DNA of 64,000 bases. Source: DASRHY01 sp035650275. GTDB taxonomy: Bacteria > Actinomycetota > Actinomycetes > Propionibacteriales > Kribbellaceae. Made by a program: the position numbers and the translations under genes. Every line of letters begins with the position of its first letter. Positions within the stretch are counted from its first letter, which is position 1. Of this stretch, positions 8,216 through 17,123 are shown piece by piece. The stretch is from NCBI GenBank assembly GCA_035650275.1, contig DASRHY010000228.1, positions 13,666 to 77,665 of the forward strand, given 5' to 3'. The notes beneath the pieces were generated by a model, which saw only the letters and a list, made by a program, of their open reading frames with translations, was not told the DNA's origin and ran no database searches.

Positions 8216-8304
8216 ACTGACGATTGGACCCAAGTTTCAGGCCCCGCAGCCGTCCGGCTGCGGGGCCTGAGCCTGTGGCCTGAAACTTGGGTCCAATCGT
8301 CAGT
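8216..8304. terminator. Long perfect inverted repeat, bidirectional terminator between convergent genes
   Basis: Two perfectly complementary 28-nt arms (8216-8243 and 8277-8304) flank 33 nt. Inside lies a second 12-bp perfect hairpin (8240-8251 with 8256-8267, loop gtcc) that shares 4 nt with the outer left arm. It begins one base after the ATP-grasp stop and lies just before the end of the convergent MFS gene, so it can terminate transcription from both sides. Confidence 0.75.
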
Positions 8305-8330
8305 ACGACGAGTGGGCCCGAGTGGGCCGG

Positions 8331-9614
8331 CTAGGTGGCGGGTTCGGGGGCGGGGCTGGCGGGTTCGGTGGCGGCTTCCTGCGGCTGCTCGTCGGGGCGG
8401 CGCATACCGATCCTGGCGCACACCGCGGACAGGACCGCGACCCCGGCCGCGAGGACCCAGAAGCTGTCGCCGATCTTGTCCCAGACCCAGACGCCGACCG
8501 CCGGGCCGACCGCGTTGCCGAGACCGAAGACGCCGAGCATGGCACCGGAGTACCGGCCGCGCAGATGCGGCGGCGCGACCATGCCCGGATAGGCGAACGT
8601 GGTCGGAGCGCCGATGATCTCCGACGCGGTCCAGATCAGGGTGCCGATGATCAGCAGCGCCGGGATCAGCGCGATCGCGTAGACGCCGTAGCCGACGGCG
8701 ACGAGGCCGAAGCCGGCGATCGCGGTCAGTCGCAGCGGCCAGGTCTGCACGTACTTGGTCGCCGGAACCTCGCAGGCCGCGACCACGATCGCGTTCATCG
8801 AGACCACCGCGCTGTACCACCACAGGTCGATGCCGTCGTCAACGATCGCCAGCGGCAGCACCGCGATGTACTGGCAGTAGACGATCGTCACCAGGAACAC
8901 GGCCGCCAGGTAGAACAGGTACCGGGTGTCGGCCAGCACGGCGCGGTAGCCGTGCTTCGGCTCCTCGGCGGCCTTGTCGGCGGCCTCGGCCTCAGCGGAC
9001 TTGCCGGGCAGGAACTTCCAGGCGATCGCGCTGTACAGCACGGCCGCCGCGGCCTCGGCCCAGAACAGCAGGCTGTACGACACCCGGATCAGCGCGACGC
9101 CGACGATCGGAGTGGCCGCGGTACCCAGGTTGATCGCGAGCCGGTACATCGCCATCGTCATCACGAGCTGGCCCGACTTGGTGATCTCGGCCAGCATTGC
9201 CTGCGCGGCCGGCCGGTTCAGCATGCCCACGGTGCTGACCAGGAGCACGGCGAGCAGGATCAGCACGTAGACGTCGATGTACAGGATCGACACGATCAGC
9301 ACGGCGGAGCCGAGCATGCTGATCAACGTCGCCGCCCGCGGACTCAGCCGGTCGCTCAGCCAGCCGCCGGCGAACGATCCCAGTACCGAGCCGAGACCGT
9401 ACACACCGAGGGCGAGGCCGGCCTGACCGACCGAGAACCCGCGATAGGTCATGAACAGCACCATGAAGATCTGCAGGAAGGCGCCAAGCCGGTTGACGAA
9501 GACACCGAACAGCAGCGCCTTCGCCGTCACCGACGTTTGTCGCCAGGTGGCGATCGCGCCCAGCGCGCCGCCCTTCTCTTTCGCGGTCGTGTCGGGTTCG
9601 ACGTCTTCGCTCAT
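8331..9614 (-). CDS. MFS transporter (probable product exporter)
   Basis: About 427 residues with twelve hydrophobic segments in two blocks of six, split by a charged loop near the middle (KSAEAEAADKAAEEPKHGY). The cytoplasmic loop between helices 2 and 3 carries GGWLSDRLSPR, the major-facilitator motif A. The ATG at 9614 (MSEDV) is preferred over an upstream GTG at 9626 because GGTGGAG lies 8 nt before it. The acidic N-terminus and Pro/Ala-rich C-terminus are unremarkable. As the only MFS gene in the cluster, facing away from the P450 gene, it is the best candidate for export or self-resistance. The substrate is inferred from position only. Confidence 0.82.
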   Translation of the reverse strand: MSEDVEPDTTAKEKGGALGAIATWRQTSVTAKALLFGVFVNRLGAFLQIFMVLFMTYRGFSVGQAGLALGVYGLGSVLGSFAGGWLSDRLSPRAATLISMLGSAVLIVSILYIDVYVLILLAVLLVSTVGMLNRPAAQAMLAEITKSGQLVMTMAMYRLAINLGTAATPIVGVALIRVSYSLLFWAEAAAAVLYSAIAWKFLPGKSAEAEAADKAAEEPKHGYRAVLADTRYLFYLAAVFLVTIVYCQYIAVLPLAIVDDGIDLWWYSAVVSMNAIVVAACEVPATKYVQTWPLRLTAIAGFGLVAVGYGVYAIALIPALLIIGTLIWTASEIIGAPTTFAYPGMVAPPHLRGRYSGAMLGVFGLGNAVGPAVGVWVWDKIGDSFWVLAAGVAVLSAVCARIGMRRPDEQPQEAATEPASPAPEPAT

Positions 9615-9823
9615 GAGGTACTCCACCCTTGGTCCGGGCCGGCGGCTGTCGACATTTGGTCCCGCACGCTACCGCGCCGAAAGCATTCTCGACAGGCCTA
9701 GACCCCAAGAAAAAAAGGCGTATCAGAGCACCGTCCCCGATGCCTCATACAGGTGTCGGCGACGCGTAGCGGAGCGCACGTGCGCCCCTGTCGACGTGCC
9801 ATGAGACAGGAGGATGGGACCCT

Positions 9824-11071
9824 ATGACGACCGAGATGACGGAGACCCTCGAGCGGGTGCCGGACGACTTCATGCAGAGGCCGTACGAGATCCTCGAGCG
9901 CTTCCGCAACGCCGGCCCGGTGCACCATGTGGTGTTCCCGCACGGCGCCGACGTATGGCTGGTGACGCGGTACGACGACGTCCGCGCGCTGCTGCAGGAC
10001 CCGCGGGTGAGCAAGGACGGCCGGCGGATGAACGAGATGTTCGCCCGGCACACCGGCACGTACGTCGAGGACGAGAAGCCCGACGTCGGCTTCGACGACG
10101 AGCTGTCGCAGCACATGCTGAACAGCGACCCGCCCCGGCACACCCGGCTGCGATCGCTGGTCAGCAAGGCGTTCACGCTGCGCCGGATGGAAGCGTTCCG
10201 GCCGCGGATCAACCAGCTCGTCGACGAGATGCTGGACGCGATCGCCGACCGGGACGACGTCGACCTGGTCTCCGAGTACGCCCAGCCGCTGCCGATCGTG
10301 ATCATCTGCGACGTGCTCGGCATCCCGTTCAGCGACCGCGAGCAGTTCCAGGAGTGGGCCGTCCAGCTGGTCGGTGCCGGGCACCCGCCGGAGGTCGTCG
10401 AGGAGGCGTCGAACAACGTCATCGAGTACGGCCGGAAGGTGATCGCGGAGAAGCGCGTGCACCCCGGTGACGACATGGTCAGCGCGCTGGTCGCGGGCGC
10501 CGAGGGCGGCGACCGGCTCACCGACGACGAGCTCGTCGCGATGATCTTCCTGTTCACCGTCGCCGGCCACATCACCTCGCAGCACACGCTGTCCAACGGC
10601 ATCCTCAGCCTGCTCACGCACCCCGACCAGCTGGCCAGGCTGCGCACGGATCTGACGATCATGCCGCAGGCGATCGACGAGCTGATGAGATACGACGGCG
10701 GCGTCGGCGTCGCGACGTTCCGGTTCACCTCAGAGGAGATGACGGTCGCCGACACGGTGATCGAGGAGAACCAGATCCTCGCGCTGTCGATCCTGTCCGC
10801 GCACCGTGACGACCGGCGGTTCCCGGACGCGAACAAGCTCGACCTGGACCGCCGCCCGAACGGCGTGCTCGGCTTCGGGCACGGCCCGCACTTCTGCATC
10901 GGCCAGCCGCTGGCGAAGATCCAGACCGATGTGGCGCTGACCCAGCTGCTGACCCGGTTCCCGGACCTGCGGATGACCGCCGACCCGTCCACCTTCGGCT
11001 GGGAGAACAGCACACTGCTGCGCGGCCTGCTCAAGCTGCCGGCCGCCACCACGCCGCTGAACAGGTCCTGA
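9824..11071 (+). CDS. Cytochrome P450 with atypical I-helix
   Basis: A 415-residue soluble bacterial P450. The heme loop is FGHGPHFCIGQ (Cys near residue 357) and the K-helix ExxR is ELMR (about 285-288), both canonical. The oxygen-activation motif, normally A-G-x-D/E-T, reads AGHIT (about 247-251): the acid is isoleucine while the threonine stays. P450s lacking the acid often have altered proton delivery; fungal P450nor is one case. The start ATG 9824 follows AGGAGGA. The gene faces away from the MFS gene and converges on the solute-binding-protein gene. It probably tailors the product by hydroxylation or desaturation, or by N-oxidative chemistry. No ferredoxin gene is adjacent, so redox partners must come from elsewhere. 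Confidence 0.92.
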   Translation: MTTEMTETLERVPDDFMQRPYEILERFRNAGPVHHVVFPHGADVWLVTRYDDVRALLQDPRVSKDGRRMNEMFARHTGTYVEDEKPDVGFDDELSQHMLNSDPPRHTRLRSLVSKAFTLRRMEAFRPRINQLVDEMLDAIADRDDVDLVSEYAQPLPIVIICDVLGIPFSDREQFQEWAVQLVGAGHPPEVVEEASNNVIEYGRKVIAEKRVHPGDDMVSALVAGAEGGDRLTDDELVAMIFLFTVAGHITSQHTLSNGILSLLTHPDQLARLRTDLTIMPQAIDELMRYDGGVGVATFRFTSEEMTVADTVIEENQILALSILSAHRDDRRFPDANKLDLDRRPNGVLGFGHGPHFCIGQPLAKIQTDVALTQLLTRFPDLRMTADPSTFGWENSTLLRGLLKLPAATTPLNRS

Positions 11072-11086
11072 CCCGTCACGACCCGA

Positions 11087-11116
11087 GCGCCGCCGCACCG
11101 GAAGCTGCGGCGGCGC
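11087..11116. terminator. Bidirectional hairpin terminator
   Basis: An 11-bp perfect GC-rich stem (11087-11097 with 11106-11116) and 8-nt loop lies in the 106-nt gap between the convergent P450 and solute-binding-protein genes. Confidence 0.65.
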
Positions 11117-11177
11117 CCGCGTCGTACCGGACGAGATCGGCGCCGGCGACCGGAACGCCCGGCCGCCGGCCCCCGTG

Positions 11178-12989
11178 TCACTCCTCGACGTAGTACCAGT
11201 TCTCGGGGTTGATCAGACCGTACGGGTTGACCGGCTCGACGCCGCGCAGGTTCCTCGCGACCTCGAACATCCGGTTCGGGAAGCCCGGCGACCAGATCAC
11301 CGGTACCTGCTCGGCGAGGTAGTCCTGGTACTCGTACATCGCCTCGACGTCGTCAGTGCGCACGGTCCGCTCGATCAGCTCATCGGCCTTCGGGTCGCTG
11401 TAGTCGCCGAAGTTGCTGCCGCCGCCGGTGCGGAACAGCATCTCGCCGGTCAGGTGGCCGTAGAAGGACCAGCCGCCGTTCCAGCTGTTGATCTCCCAGA
11501 GCCGCTTCTTCGGCCCCGGACTGTGGTCCTCGGCAACCATCACCGACCCGTACACCGGCTCCAGCTTCAGCTCGATGCCGGCCTTGGCCGCGTCCTCGCG
11601 GTACATCTCCAGCAGCCGCTCGAGTGCGGCCTTGCCCTCGACGTACCGGATCGTGAAGCTGAGCCGGTCGCCGATCTCGACGCCCTCGCCGGAGCAGCCG
11701 GGAACGGTGCCCGGCTGCATGCAGCCGCCGGGGGTGGTGCTGACATCCCAGCCGTGCGCCTCGAGCAGCGTGCGGGCACCCTCGATGTCGAACCGCATCG
11801 GGTCGCTCAGCTGCTTCGGCGACACGTACGGGTTGTCCGGCGACACCGGCACCGGGCCGTTCATCCGGTACGCGTTGCCGTGGAAGATCTCGCGGATCGC
11901 CCGGTCCTGGTCCAGGCACATCTGCAGTGCCTGCCGGACGTACGCGTGCGCGTAGATCTTCGCGGCAGTCGAGTCGTTGTCGAAGTTGAACGGCATGTAC
12001 CGGGCCACGAACACGTCCTGCGGCACCAGCCGGTAGCTGTCGGCCAGCGGGTCGTCGCCGTCGTCGGTGAGCCCCATGCCGAACGGCAGGTAGCCGATCT
12101 GGATGCCGTCCGGCGCGTCCGGCCCGGCCTTGAGCCGCTCGTACATCTGCTCGTCGGTGTCGTTCTGCACCTGGCGGAACTCGTTCAGGTGCGGCTTGTT
12201 CGGGCCCGAGTAGTTCTCGTTCGGCACGAACGTCACCATGCCGTCGGTGGCGTAGCTCTGCAGCCGCCACGGCCCGCTGACCACGCTCCACACCGGGCTG
12301 TCGGCCCAGCCGCCGCGGAAGTCGTTGCTCTCCTGGGTGAAGGTGCCGTTCTGCGCCACCAGGTAGTCGTAGACGGCCGGGATGTCGGCGACGTCGTACG
12401 ATGCCCGCGCCTGGCCGGCGTCGGTCCGGTCCCACGCCTTCGGCATCGGAGTGATCAGGGACAGCTGGTTCATCTCCACCCAGGTCCTCGAGTAGACCGA
12501 GTCGAAGACGAACCGGACCTTGTCCTCGGCAACCTTCTCGTACGACGTGAGGTTGTCCGGGAAGTAGCCGGGAACGTAGTAGCCGAGCCGGTCACCCTTG
12601 ACCGCCATCATGTTCACCCAGAACATCACGTTATCGGCGCAGATCGGCTCGCCGTTGGACCACTGCCACGGCTTCAGCGTCACCGTGACGGTGCGGCCGT
12701 CGTCGTCCCACTCCGGGGGATAGGCCAGGCTCAGGTTCTCGTCCACCTCGGGGCGGCCGTCCTTGCCGAGCCAGTACAGCGGCCGGTACATCAGGATCTG
12801 GAACTCGTACAGGTTCCGGATGCCGATCCGCTCCGGCGGCGTGAACGGGAAGATGGTCGCGGGCGGGAAGCCGGGGTTGCACGCCCACGTGACGGTGCCG
12901 CCCTCGACCGGACGGCCTCCGTCCTCGGCCGGCTGCTCGGAGTGCTGGTCGGTCAACGCAGTGGACATCGCAGTGGACATCACGGTCAC
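11178..12989 (-). CDS. Family-5 solute-binding protein without signal peptide (cytosolic)
   Basis: A 603-residue protein matching periplasmic oligopeptide/nickel-binding proteins (SBP family 5) over its full length. Landmarks are RPLYWLGKDGRP, SNGEPICADNVMFWVN, AYVRQALQMCLDQD and the C-terminal YVEE. Actinobacterial members are normally lipoproteins. Here the N-terminus (MTVMSTAMSTALTDQHSEQ then VEGGTVTWA) has no hydrophobic segment and no lipobox cysteine, so the mature domain starts almost at once in the cytosol. No ABC permease or ATPase genes are adjacent. The start is GTG 12989 or ATG 12980, the latter better spaced from GAGAGG. It follows the ATP-grasp gene by 22 nt. Possible roles are an enzyme evolved from a binding protein, or a cytosolic carrier of a peptide intermediate. 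Confidence 0.85.
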   Translation of the reverse strand: MTVMSTAMSTALTDQHSEQPAEDGGRPVEGGTVTWACNPGFPPATIFPFTPPERIGIRNLYEFQILMYRPLYWLGKDGRPEVDENLSLAYPPEWDDDGRTVTVTLKPWQWSNGEPICADNVMFWVNMMAVKGDRLGYYVPGYFPDNLTSYEKVAEDKVRFVFDSVYSRTWVEMNQLSLITPMPKAWDRTDAGQARASYDVADIPAVYDYLVAQNGTFTQESNDFRGGWADSPVWSVVSGPWRLQSYATDGMVTFVPNENYSGPNKPHLNEFRQVQNDTDEQMYERLKAGPDAPDGIQIGYLPFGMGLTDDGDDPLADSYRLVPQDVFVARYMPFNFDNDSTAAKIYAHAYVRQALQMCLDQDRAIREIFHGNAYRMNGPVPVSPDNPYVSPKQLSDPMRFDIEGARTLLEAHGWDVSTTPGGCMQPGTVPGCSGEGVEIGDRLSFTIRYVEGKAALERLLEMYREDAAKAGIELKLEPVYGSVMVAEDHSPGPKKRLWEINSWNGGWSFYGHLTGEMLFRTGGGSNFGDYSDPKADELIERTVRTDDVEAMYEYQDYLAEQVPVIWSPGFPNRMFEVARNLRGVEPVNPYGLINPENWYYVEE

Positions 12990-13011
12990 CTCTCGTCGGG
13001 TTTCAGCTCGG

Positions 13012-14277
13012 TCATGCCGGCGCCGGTTCGGCCAGGCGTACGTCGATCCGCCCGGCGAACTCGTACGCCGTCGCGATCGCCTCGTCGAACGTCGAGCCGC
13101 TGGTGCAGAGGAAGCCGAGGATGTTGTTGCCGTCCGGCGGGCGCCGGACCACGTCGCCCGGCTTCGCGGTGATCTTGAGGAAGAACACCCGGTCGGACTC
13201 GGCCACCGACGGCGGCACGCTGATCTGTTCGATCCGGCCGGGGCCGCCGATCAGGCAGGTACCGGCCAGGTGCACGCCGGTCGGCCGGTAGTGGTGCACG
13301 CCCTGCGGTTTCACCCCCGCGGCGACCGCCATCGTGGCCCGGATCGGGCAGTAGCCGGCACTCAGCCGGGCGAAGTAGTCGAGCCCGCCGCCACCGGGCC
13401 GGACCGCGATCTCCAGCATTTGCGGCCGGCCATGGTGGAACCGGACCTCGGCGTGCATCACGCTGCGCCGCAGGCCCTGTCCGTGCGCCGCAGCGGTGAC
13501 CACCTCGTGCACGGCGGCGAGCTGGTCGGCGTCGAGCGCGGTCGGCGCCCGGTGCACGTCGTCGTCGAAGGTGTCGCCCTCGACCGTGATCCGGTCCACG
13601 ATCGAGCCCAGATAGACCTCGTCGTCCCAGGCCAGCGCCTCGATCTGCATCTCCTGCCCGTCCAGGAAGGACTCCACCAGCAACCCGTACGGCCCGAGGT
13701 CGAGCCCCTCCGGCTCCATCTGGAACCACGACATCCCCGCCATGCCTTCGAGCGCCTGCGGGAACCGGGTACGCATCTCGTCCGGACCGTTGATCCTGAA
13801 CACGAAGTTGCTCGCGGCACCCAATGTCGGCTTGAGGATCACCGGGTAGCCGAACTCGCCGGCGGCGGCCAGCGCGGCGCTGACGTCCGGCACCAGCCTG
13901 AACCTGGGCACCGGGGCGCCACCGCGCTGCTGTGCCTCCCGCATCAGCAGCTTGTTCCGGCTCACCCGGGCGGCCTCGAGCCCGATCCCGGGCAACCCGA
14001 GCGCCTCGGCCACCGCGGCGACCGTGAGCACACCGGACTCGGAGAACGTGAGCACGCCGTCGAACCGCTCCTCGGCGTGCCAGGACCGGGCCACCGCGAT
14101 GATGTCGTCGATGTGCTTGGACCCGGCGAGCCGGTACCGCCCGGCCGCCCAGTAGTCCGGCTCACCCAGTCCGTTCAGGACGAACAGCTCACCGCCGAAC
14201 TCCTCGATCTGGTAGTACCGGGACTGGTAGTAGCGGGCGTTCTGCACGGCTTCCAGTGCGAGCAGTTTCATCGTCAC
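13012..14277 (-). CDS. ATP-grasp amino acid ligase (BacD-like)
   Basis: A 421-residue ATP-grasp enzyme of the L-amino-acid-ligase/biotin-carboxylase type. Visible are the ATP-binding strand and loop (YPVILKPTLGAASNFVFRI, about 153-171), the hinge (YGLLVESFLDGQEMQIEAL) and the Mg-binding segment HAEVRFHHGRPQMLEIAVRPGG near residue 280. Family members join two free amino acids via an acyl phosphate. The GTG at 14277 directly follows the oxidase stop; ATG at 14271 (MKLLALE) has better spacing from GAGGAG. It lies in the N-monooxygenase operon and is the best candidate for coupling the hydrazino acid to a second amino acid. The substrate is unknown. Confidence 0.83.
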   Translation of the reverse strand: MTMKLLALEAVQNARYYQSRYYQIEEFGGELFVLNGLGEPDYWAAGRYRLAGSKHIDDIIAVARSWHAEERFDGVLTFSESGVLTVAAVAEALGLPGIGLEAARVSRNKLLMREAQQRGGAPVPRFRLVPDVSAALAAAGEFGYPVILKPTLGAASNFVFRINGPDEMRTRFPQALEGMAGMSWFQMEPEGLDLGPYGLLVESFLDGQEMQIEALAWDDEVYLGSIVDRITVEGDTFDDDVHRAPTALDADQLAAVHEVVTAAAHGQGLRRSVMHAEVRFHHGRPQMLEIAVRPGGGGLDYFARLSAGYCPIRATMAVAAGVKPQGVHHYRPTGVHLAGTCLIGGPGRIEQISVPPSVAESDRVFFLKITAKPGDVVRRPPDGNNILGFLCTSGSTFDEAIATAYEFAGRIDVRLAEPAPA

Positions 14278-15447
14278 CTACTCCTCACCGACCGCGGCGA
14301 GCTGTCGCGGCCTGTCGATCGAGGGCAGGCCGGTAGGGCGGGGCGGCCTGCCCAGCGCGTGGTCGGCGATCGCCCGCGCGATCAACGGGGCGAACTTGAA
14401 CGACATCCCACCGCAGGCGGCGTACGCCCAGATCGTGCCCGCGCCGTAGGTCGCCAGCAGCGGACCGCCGTGGTGGGACTCGGCCAGGTAGTAGCCGTCG
14501 GTGGCCTCGGTCACGGCCGACGGGTCGAACCCATCGAGCAAATGGGAGAACACCTCGACCAGGTGCTCGCGCCACCGGTCCGGCGTGACCCGGTCGGTCA
14601 GCTCGGCCACCGGCCGGCAGGCGCTCGCCGCACTGAGCCGCACCGGCGCGTCCGAGTGCGGCACCGCCGGCATCAGCCAGGCATCCCGCGCCGGCCCGAG
14701 TCCGAGCACCGCGGGCACGCCGGTCCACTCCTGCAGCGACGTGGCCGGCCGGTACGACAGCACGCTCTGCCTGTACAGCGTCAGGTCGGCGCCGACATCG
14801 GCCGGTACCAGCGCCCGGGACCACGGTCCGGCCGCCAGCACCAGCCGGTCGGCGGTCAGCGTCGCACCGTTGCCGAACCGCAGCACCGCGGCACCGCCGC
14901 TCTCGGTCACCTCGACCGCAGGCCGGTGCGGGTGCAGCCGGACCACCGGGTTGCGGCCGAGCCACCGGGCCAGCGCGACCAGGGCGTGGTCGGCCAGCAC
15001 TGCGCCGGCGGTCGCCTCCAGTACGGCACCGGCCCCGCCGGGGAACCGGATGCGCGGGTACCAGGCGGCCAGGTCCTCCGGTGACAGCGCCCAGGCCTTC
15101 GCGCCCGTCTCGATGAGCAGCGCCAGCTCCGCCGGCAGTTCCTCGGCCGGCATCGCGGTGAGCGCGCCGGCCGGGTGGTAGAAGTGGGCGCCGACCACGC
15201 TCTCGACGTCCATCCAGCCGGCGTGCACGCCCGCGGCAGCCAGGGTCAGCGCCGGGTTGCCGCGGTGCAGAGCCCGTACCACCCGGAGCCGGTCGTTCGA
15301 CGTGGCCGACGGCGACGGGATCCGGGCGGCGTCGACCAGGTCGACCCGCTCCACCCGTTCCGCCCCGGTCGCGGTCCGGGAGGCCCGGACGCACTCGATG
15401 GCCGTGAGCAACCCGATCACGCCACCGCCGACCACGGTGATCCGCAT
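14278..15447 (-). CDS. FAD-dependent amine/glycine oxidase (DAO family, Spb39-like role)
   Basis: A 389-residue flavoprotein of the D-amino-acid/sarcosine oxidase family. The N-terminal dinucleotide-binding motif is MRITVVGGGVIGLLTAIE; the C-terminal FAD segment is WAYAACGGMSFKFAP. ATG 15447 puts the FAD motif at the very N-terminus as usual; a GTG at 15456, overlapping the previous stop, is an alternative. In the s56-p1 and triacsin pathways an oxidase of this class oxidises the C-N bond of the lysine-derived hydrazine to release hydrazinoacetic acid. Its position directly after the MetRS-like gene supports the same reaction here, but a sarcosine-oxidase-like role on another amine cannot be excluded. 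Confidence 0.82.
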   Translation of the reverse strand: MRITVVGGGVIGLLTAIECVRASRTATGAERVERVDLVDAARIPSPSATSNDRLRVVRALHRGNPALTLAAAGVHAGWMDVESVVGAHFYHPAGALTAMPAEELPAELALLIETGAKAWALSPEDLAAWYPRIRFPGGAGAVLEATAGAVLADHALVALARWLGRNPVVRLHPHRPAVEVTESGGAAVLRFGNGATLTADRLVLAAGPWSRALVPADVGADLTLYRQSVLSYRPATSLQEWTGVPAVLGLGPARDAWLMPAVPHSDAPVRLSAASACRPVAELTDRVTPDRWREHLVEVFSHLLDGFDPSAVTEATDGYYLAESHHGGPLLATYGAGTIWAYAACGGMSFKFAPLIARAIADHALGRPPRPTGLPSIDRPRQLAAVGEE

Positions 15448-15452
15448 CGGGA

Positions 15453-17123
15453 TCACTCGCCTCCGGCGTGGTCGCCGTCGCCTGAGCCGGTCGGCAACAA
15501 CGGCGGTGCGAACGGCCGGGTCTCGGTCACCTGGAAGCCGCCGCGGGCCAGCACGCCGGCGGCCGGTAACTCGTCGAACACGCCGGCCTCGCGGGCCGCG
15601 TCCGCCAGGTCGATCAGGATCGGTGAGGCCGCCGCGAGCAGTGCCCTGGCCTCCCAGAACAGGTCGCCCCAGGGGTCCGGCTGCTCGTCCAGGCCGGTAC
15701 CGTCCAGCGCCACCGCGTGCCGCCGCAGCCGGTCGATCTGGATCAGCACGGTGTCCGCCGAGCGGTTCAGGTTGTACGTCGGCATCTCGTACCCGAGGTC
15801 GAACCGGTCCAGCATGGCGACCACCCGCCCGCGGGCCGCCGGCGAGACCGGCAGCGGGGTCTCGGCACCGCCGGCGTTGGCGACCGCCTTGCCGAGGATG
15901 CCGGCCAGCTGGTTCCACGGCCCGACCAGCCGTTCCGCCGCGACCTTGTCCAGTCCCATCCGGCTGAACGTGGACCGCTGGTACTCCGGCGCGGTCAGCG
16001 CGAGGTACAGCCGGGCGACATCTCGCGGAACCTCCTCGAGCAGCTCCTCGGGCGTCAGCACATGTCCCTTGCTGGTGGAGAACTTCGAGCTCTCCAGCTC
16101 GTAGAACTCGTTGTTGATGATCGACTCCGGCCGGATGTACTTGTCGCCGTGCGCCAACAGCATCGCGATGTGCGGCAGACAGAAGAAGTACGCGTTGTCG
16201 AAGCCGAGGAAGTGCACCATCCGCAGGTTCTGCTCGCTCCGCCACAGCTCGCCCGGAACGGTGTCCCGGCCGAGCTTCATCGCGGCGTACGAGGTGGTGA
16301 ACATGCCCGCGGGCATCAGCTCGAGCCAGGCGTTCAGCACCTGCCCGGGGGTCTCCGGGAACGGCGCCGGGATGCCCCAGCTCAGCGGGAATGTGATCGG
16401 GACGTCCTGCAGCGGCCGGTCCAGCAGCTCCTGGATCATCTGCCGGACGTGCGGGCGGCGGTGCTCGGCCAGCGCCGCGTGGTACTCGGTCAGCGCCTGC
16501 CGGTGCTCCTCCAGGGGAAGCACCATGATCGTGGCGTCGCGGTAGCTGAGCCTGTCGCGCGGGTCGATGGTGGAGTGCGGGTTGAGCAGCTGGTCGAAGT
16601 TGTTCGGGTGGCAGCAGGTCTCGCACAGGCCGCCGCGGCTGGTGGTCAGGCAGACCGGGCAGTCGCCCTCGATCAGGCCTTCGACCATGAACTCGCCGGT
16701 CCGCTCCAGGTACGGCAGCCGCACCGTCTTCAGCCGGAACGCGCCGGCCTCGTGCAACGCGCTGAAGTACTGCAGCACGGTGGCGCGGTAGGTCTGGTCG
16801 AACGGGCCGAACCCGTCCACGGAGATCCCGATCGCGTTGAGGGCGTTCTGGATCCGGGCCGTCGAGCGCCTGCACAGATCCTCCGGCGAGATACCCTCGC
16901 GTGCCGCGGACGCCACCACATAGGTCTGGCTGTCGTCGGTACCGGTGGTGAAGATGACGTCCCGCCCGCGGGCCCGCTGGTACCGCGCGTAGATGTCGCC
17001 GGCCAGGTACGGCCCGGCGATGTGGCCGAGGTGCATGCCGCCGTTCGGGGTCGGGTTAGGCCCGAGGATCAGGACCGTGCGGTCGTCGTCGGGCGACACC
17101 CTGGCTCCGTTGATCCGGCTCAT
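15453..17123 (-). CDS. Methionyl-tRNA-synthetase-like hydrazine synthetase component
   Basis: A 556-residue class I synthetase-like protein. HIGH is HLGH in PNPTPNGGMHLGH (22-34). A zinc knuckle CPVC...CETC lies near 157-175, and KMSKS appears as KFSTSKG (about 346-352). A C-terminal helical domain is present, but this is clearly not a standard MetRS. In known hydrazine synthetases (Spb40, Tri28, PyrN) a MetRS-like domain activates an amino acid, and a fused cupin rearranges its ester with an N-hydroxyamine to make the N-N bond. Here the cupin is the separate preceding gene, overlapping by 4 nt (ATGA at 17120-17123). The start is ATG 17123. Housekeeping function is unlikely given the diverged signature and operon context. 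Confidence 0.85.
   Translation of the reverse strand: MSRINGARVSPDDDRTVLILGPNPTPNGGMHLGHIAGPYLAGDIYARYQRARGRDVIFTTGTDDSQTYVVASAAREGISPEDLCRRSTARIQNALNAIGISVDGFGPFDQTYRATVLQYFSALHEAGAFRLKTVRLPYLERTGEFMVEGLIEGDCPVCLTTSRGGLCETCCHPNNFDQLLNPHSTIDPRDRLSYRDATIMVLPLEEHRQALTEYHAALAEHRRPHVRQMIQELLDRPLQDVPITFPLSWGIPAPFPETPGQVLNAWLELMPAGMFTTSYAAMKLGRDTVPGELWRSEQNLRMVHFLGFDNAYFFCLPHIAMLLAHGDKYIRPESIINNEFYELESSKFSTSKGHVLTPEELLEEVPRDVARLYLALTAPEYQRSTFSRMGLDKVAAERLVGPWNQLAGILGKAVANAGGAETPLPVSPAARGRVVAMLDRFDLGYEMPTYNLNRSADTVLIQIDRLRRHAVALDGTGLDEQPDPWGDLFWEARALLAAASPILIDLADAAREAGVFDELPAAGVLARGGFQVTETRPFAPPLLPTGSGDGDHAGGE

Noticed and set aside
11178..12989. Solute-binding protein as part of an ABC importer
   Set aside because: No permease or ATPase genes are adjacent and there is no secretion signal.
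15453..17123. MetRS-like gene as the cell's housekeeping methionyl-tRNA synthetase
   Set aside because: KMSKS is changed to KFSTSKG, and the gene is translationally coupled to a cupin inside a biosynthetic operon, which fits a hydrazine synthetase better.
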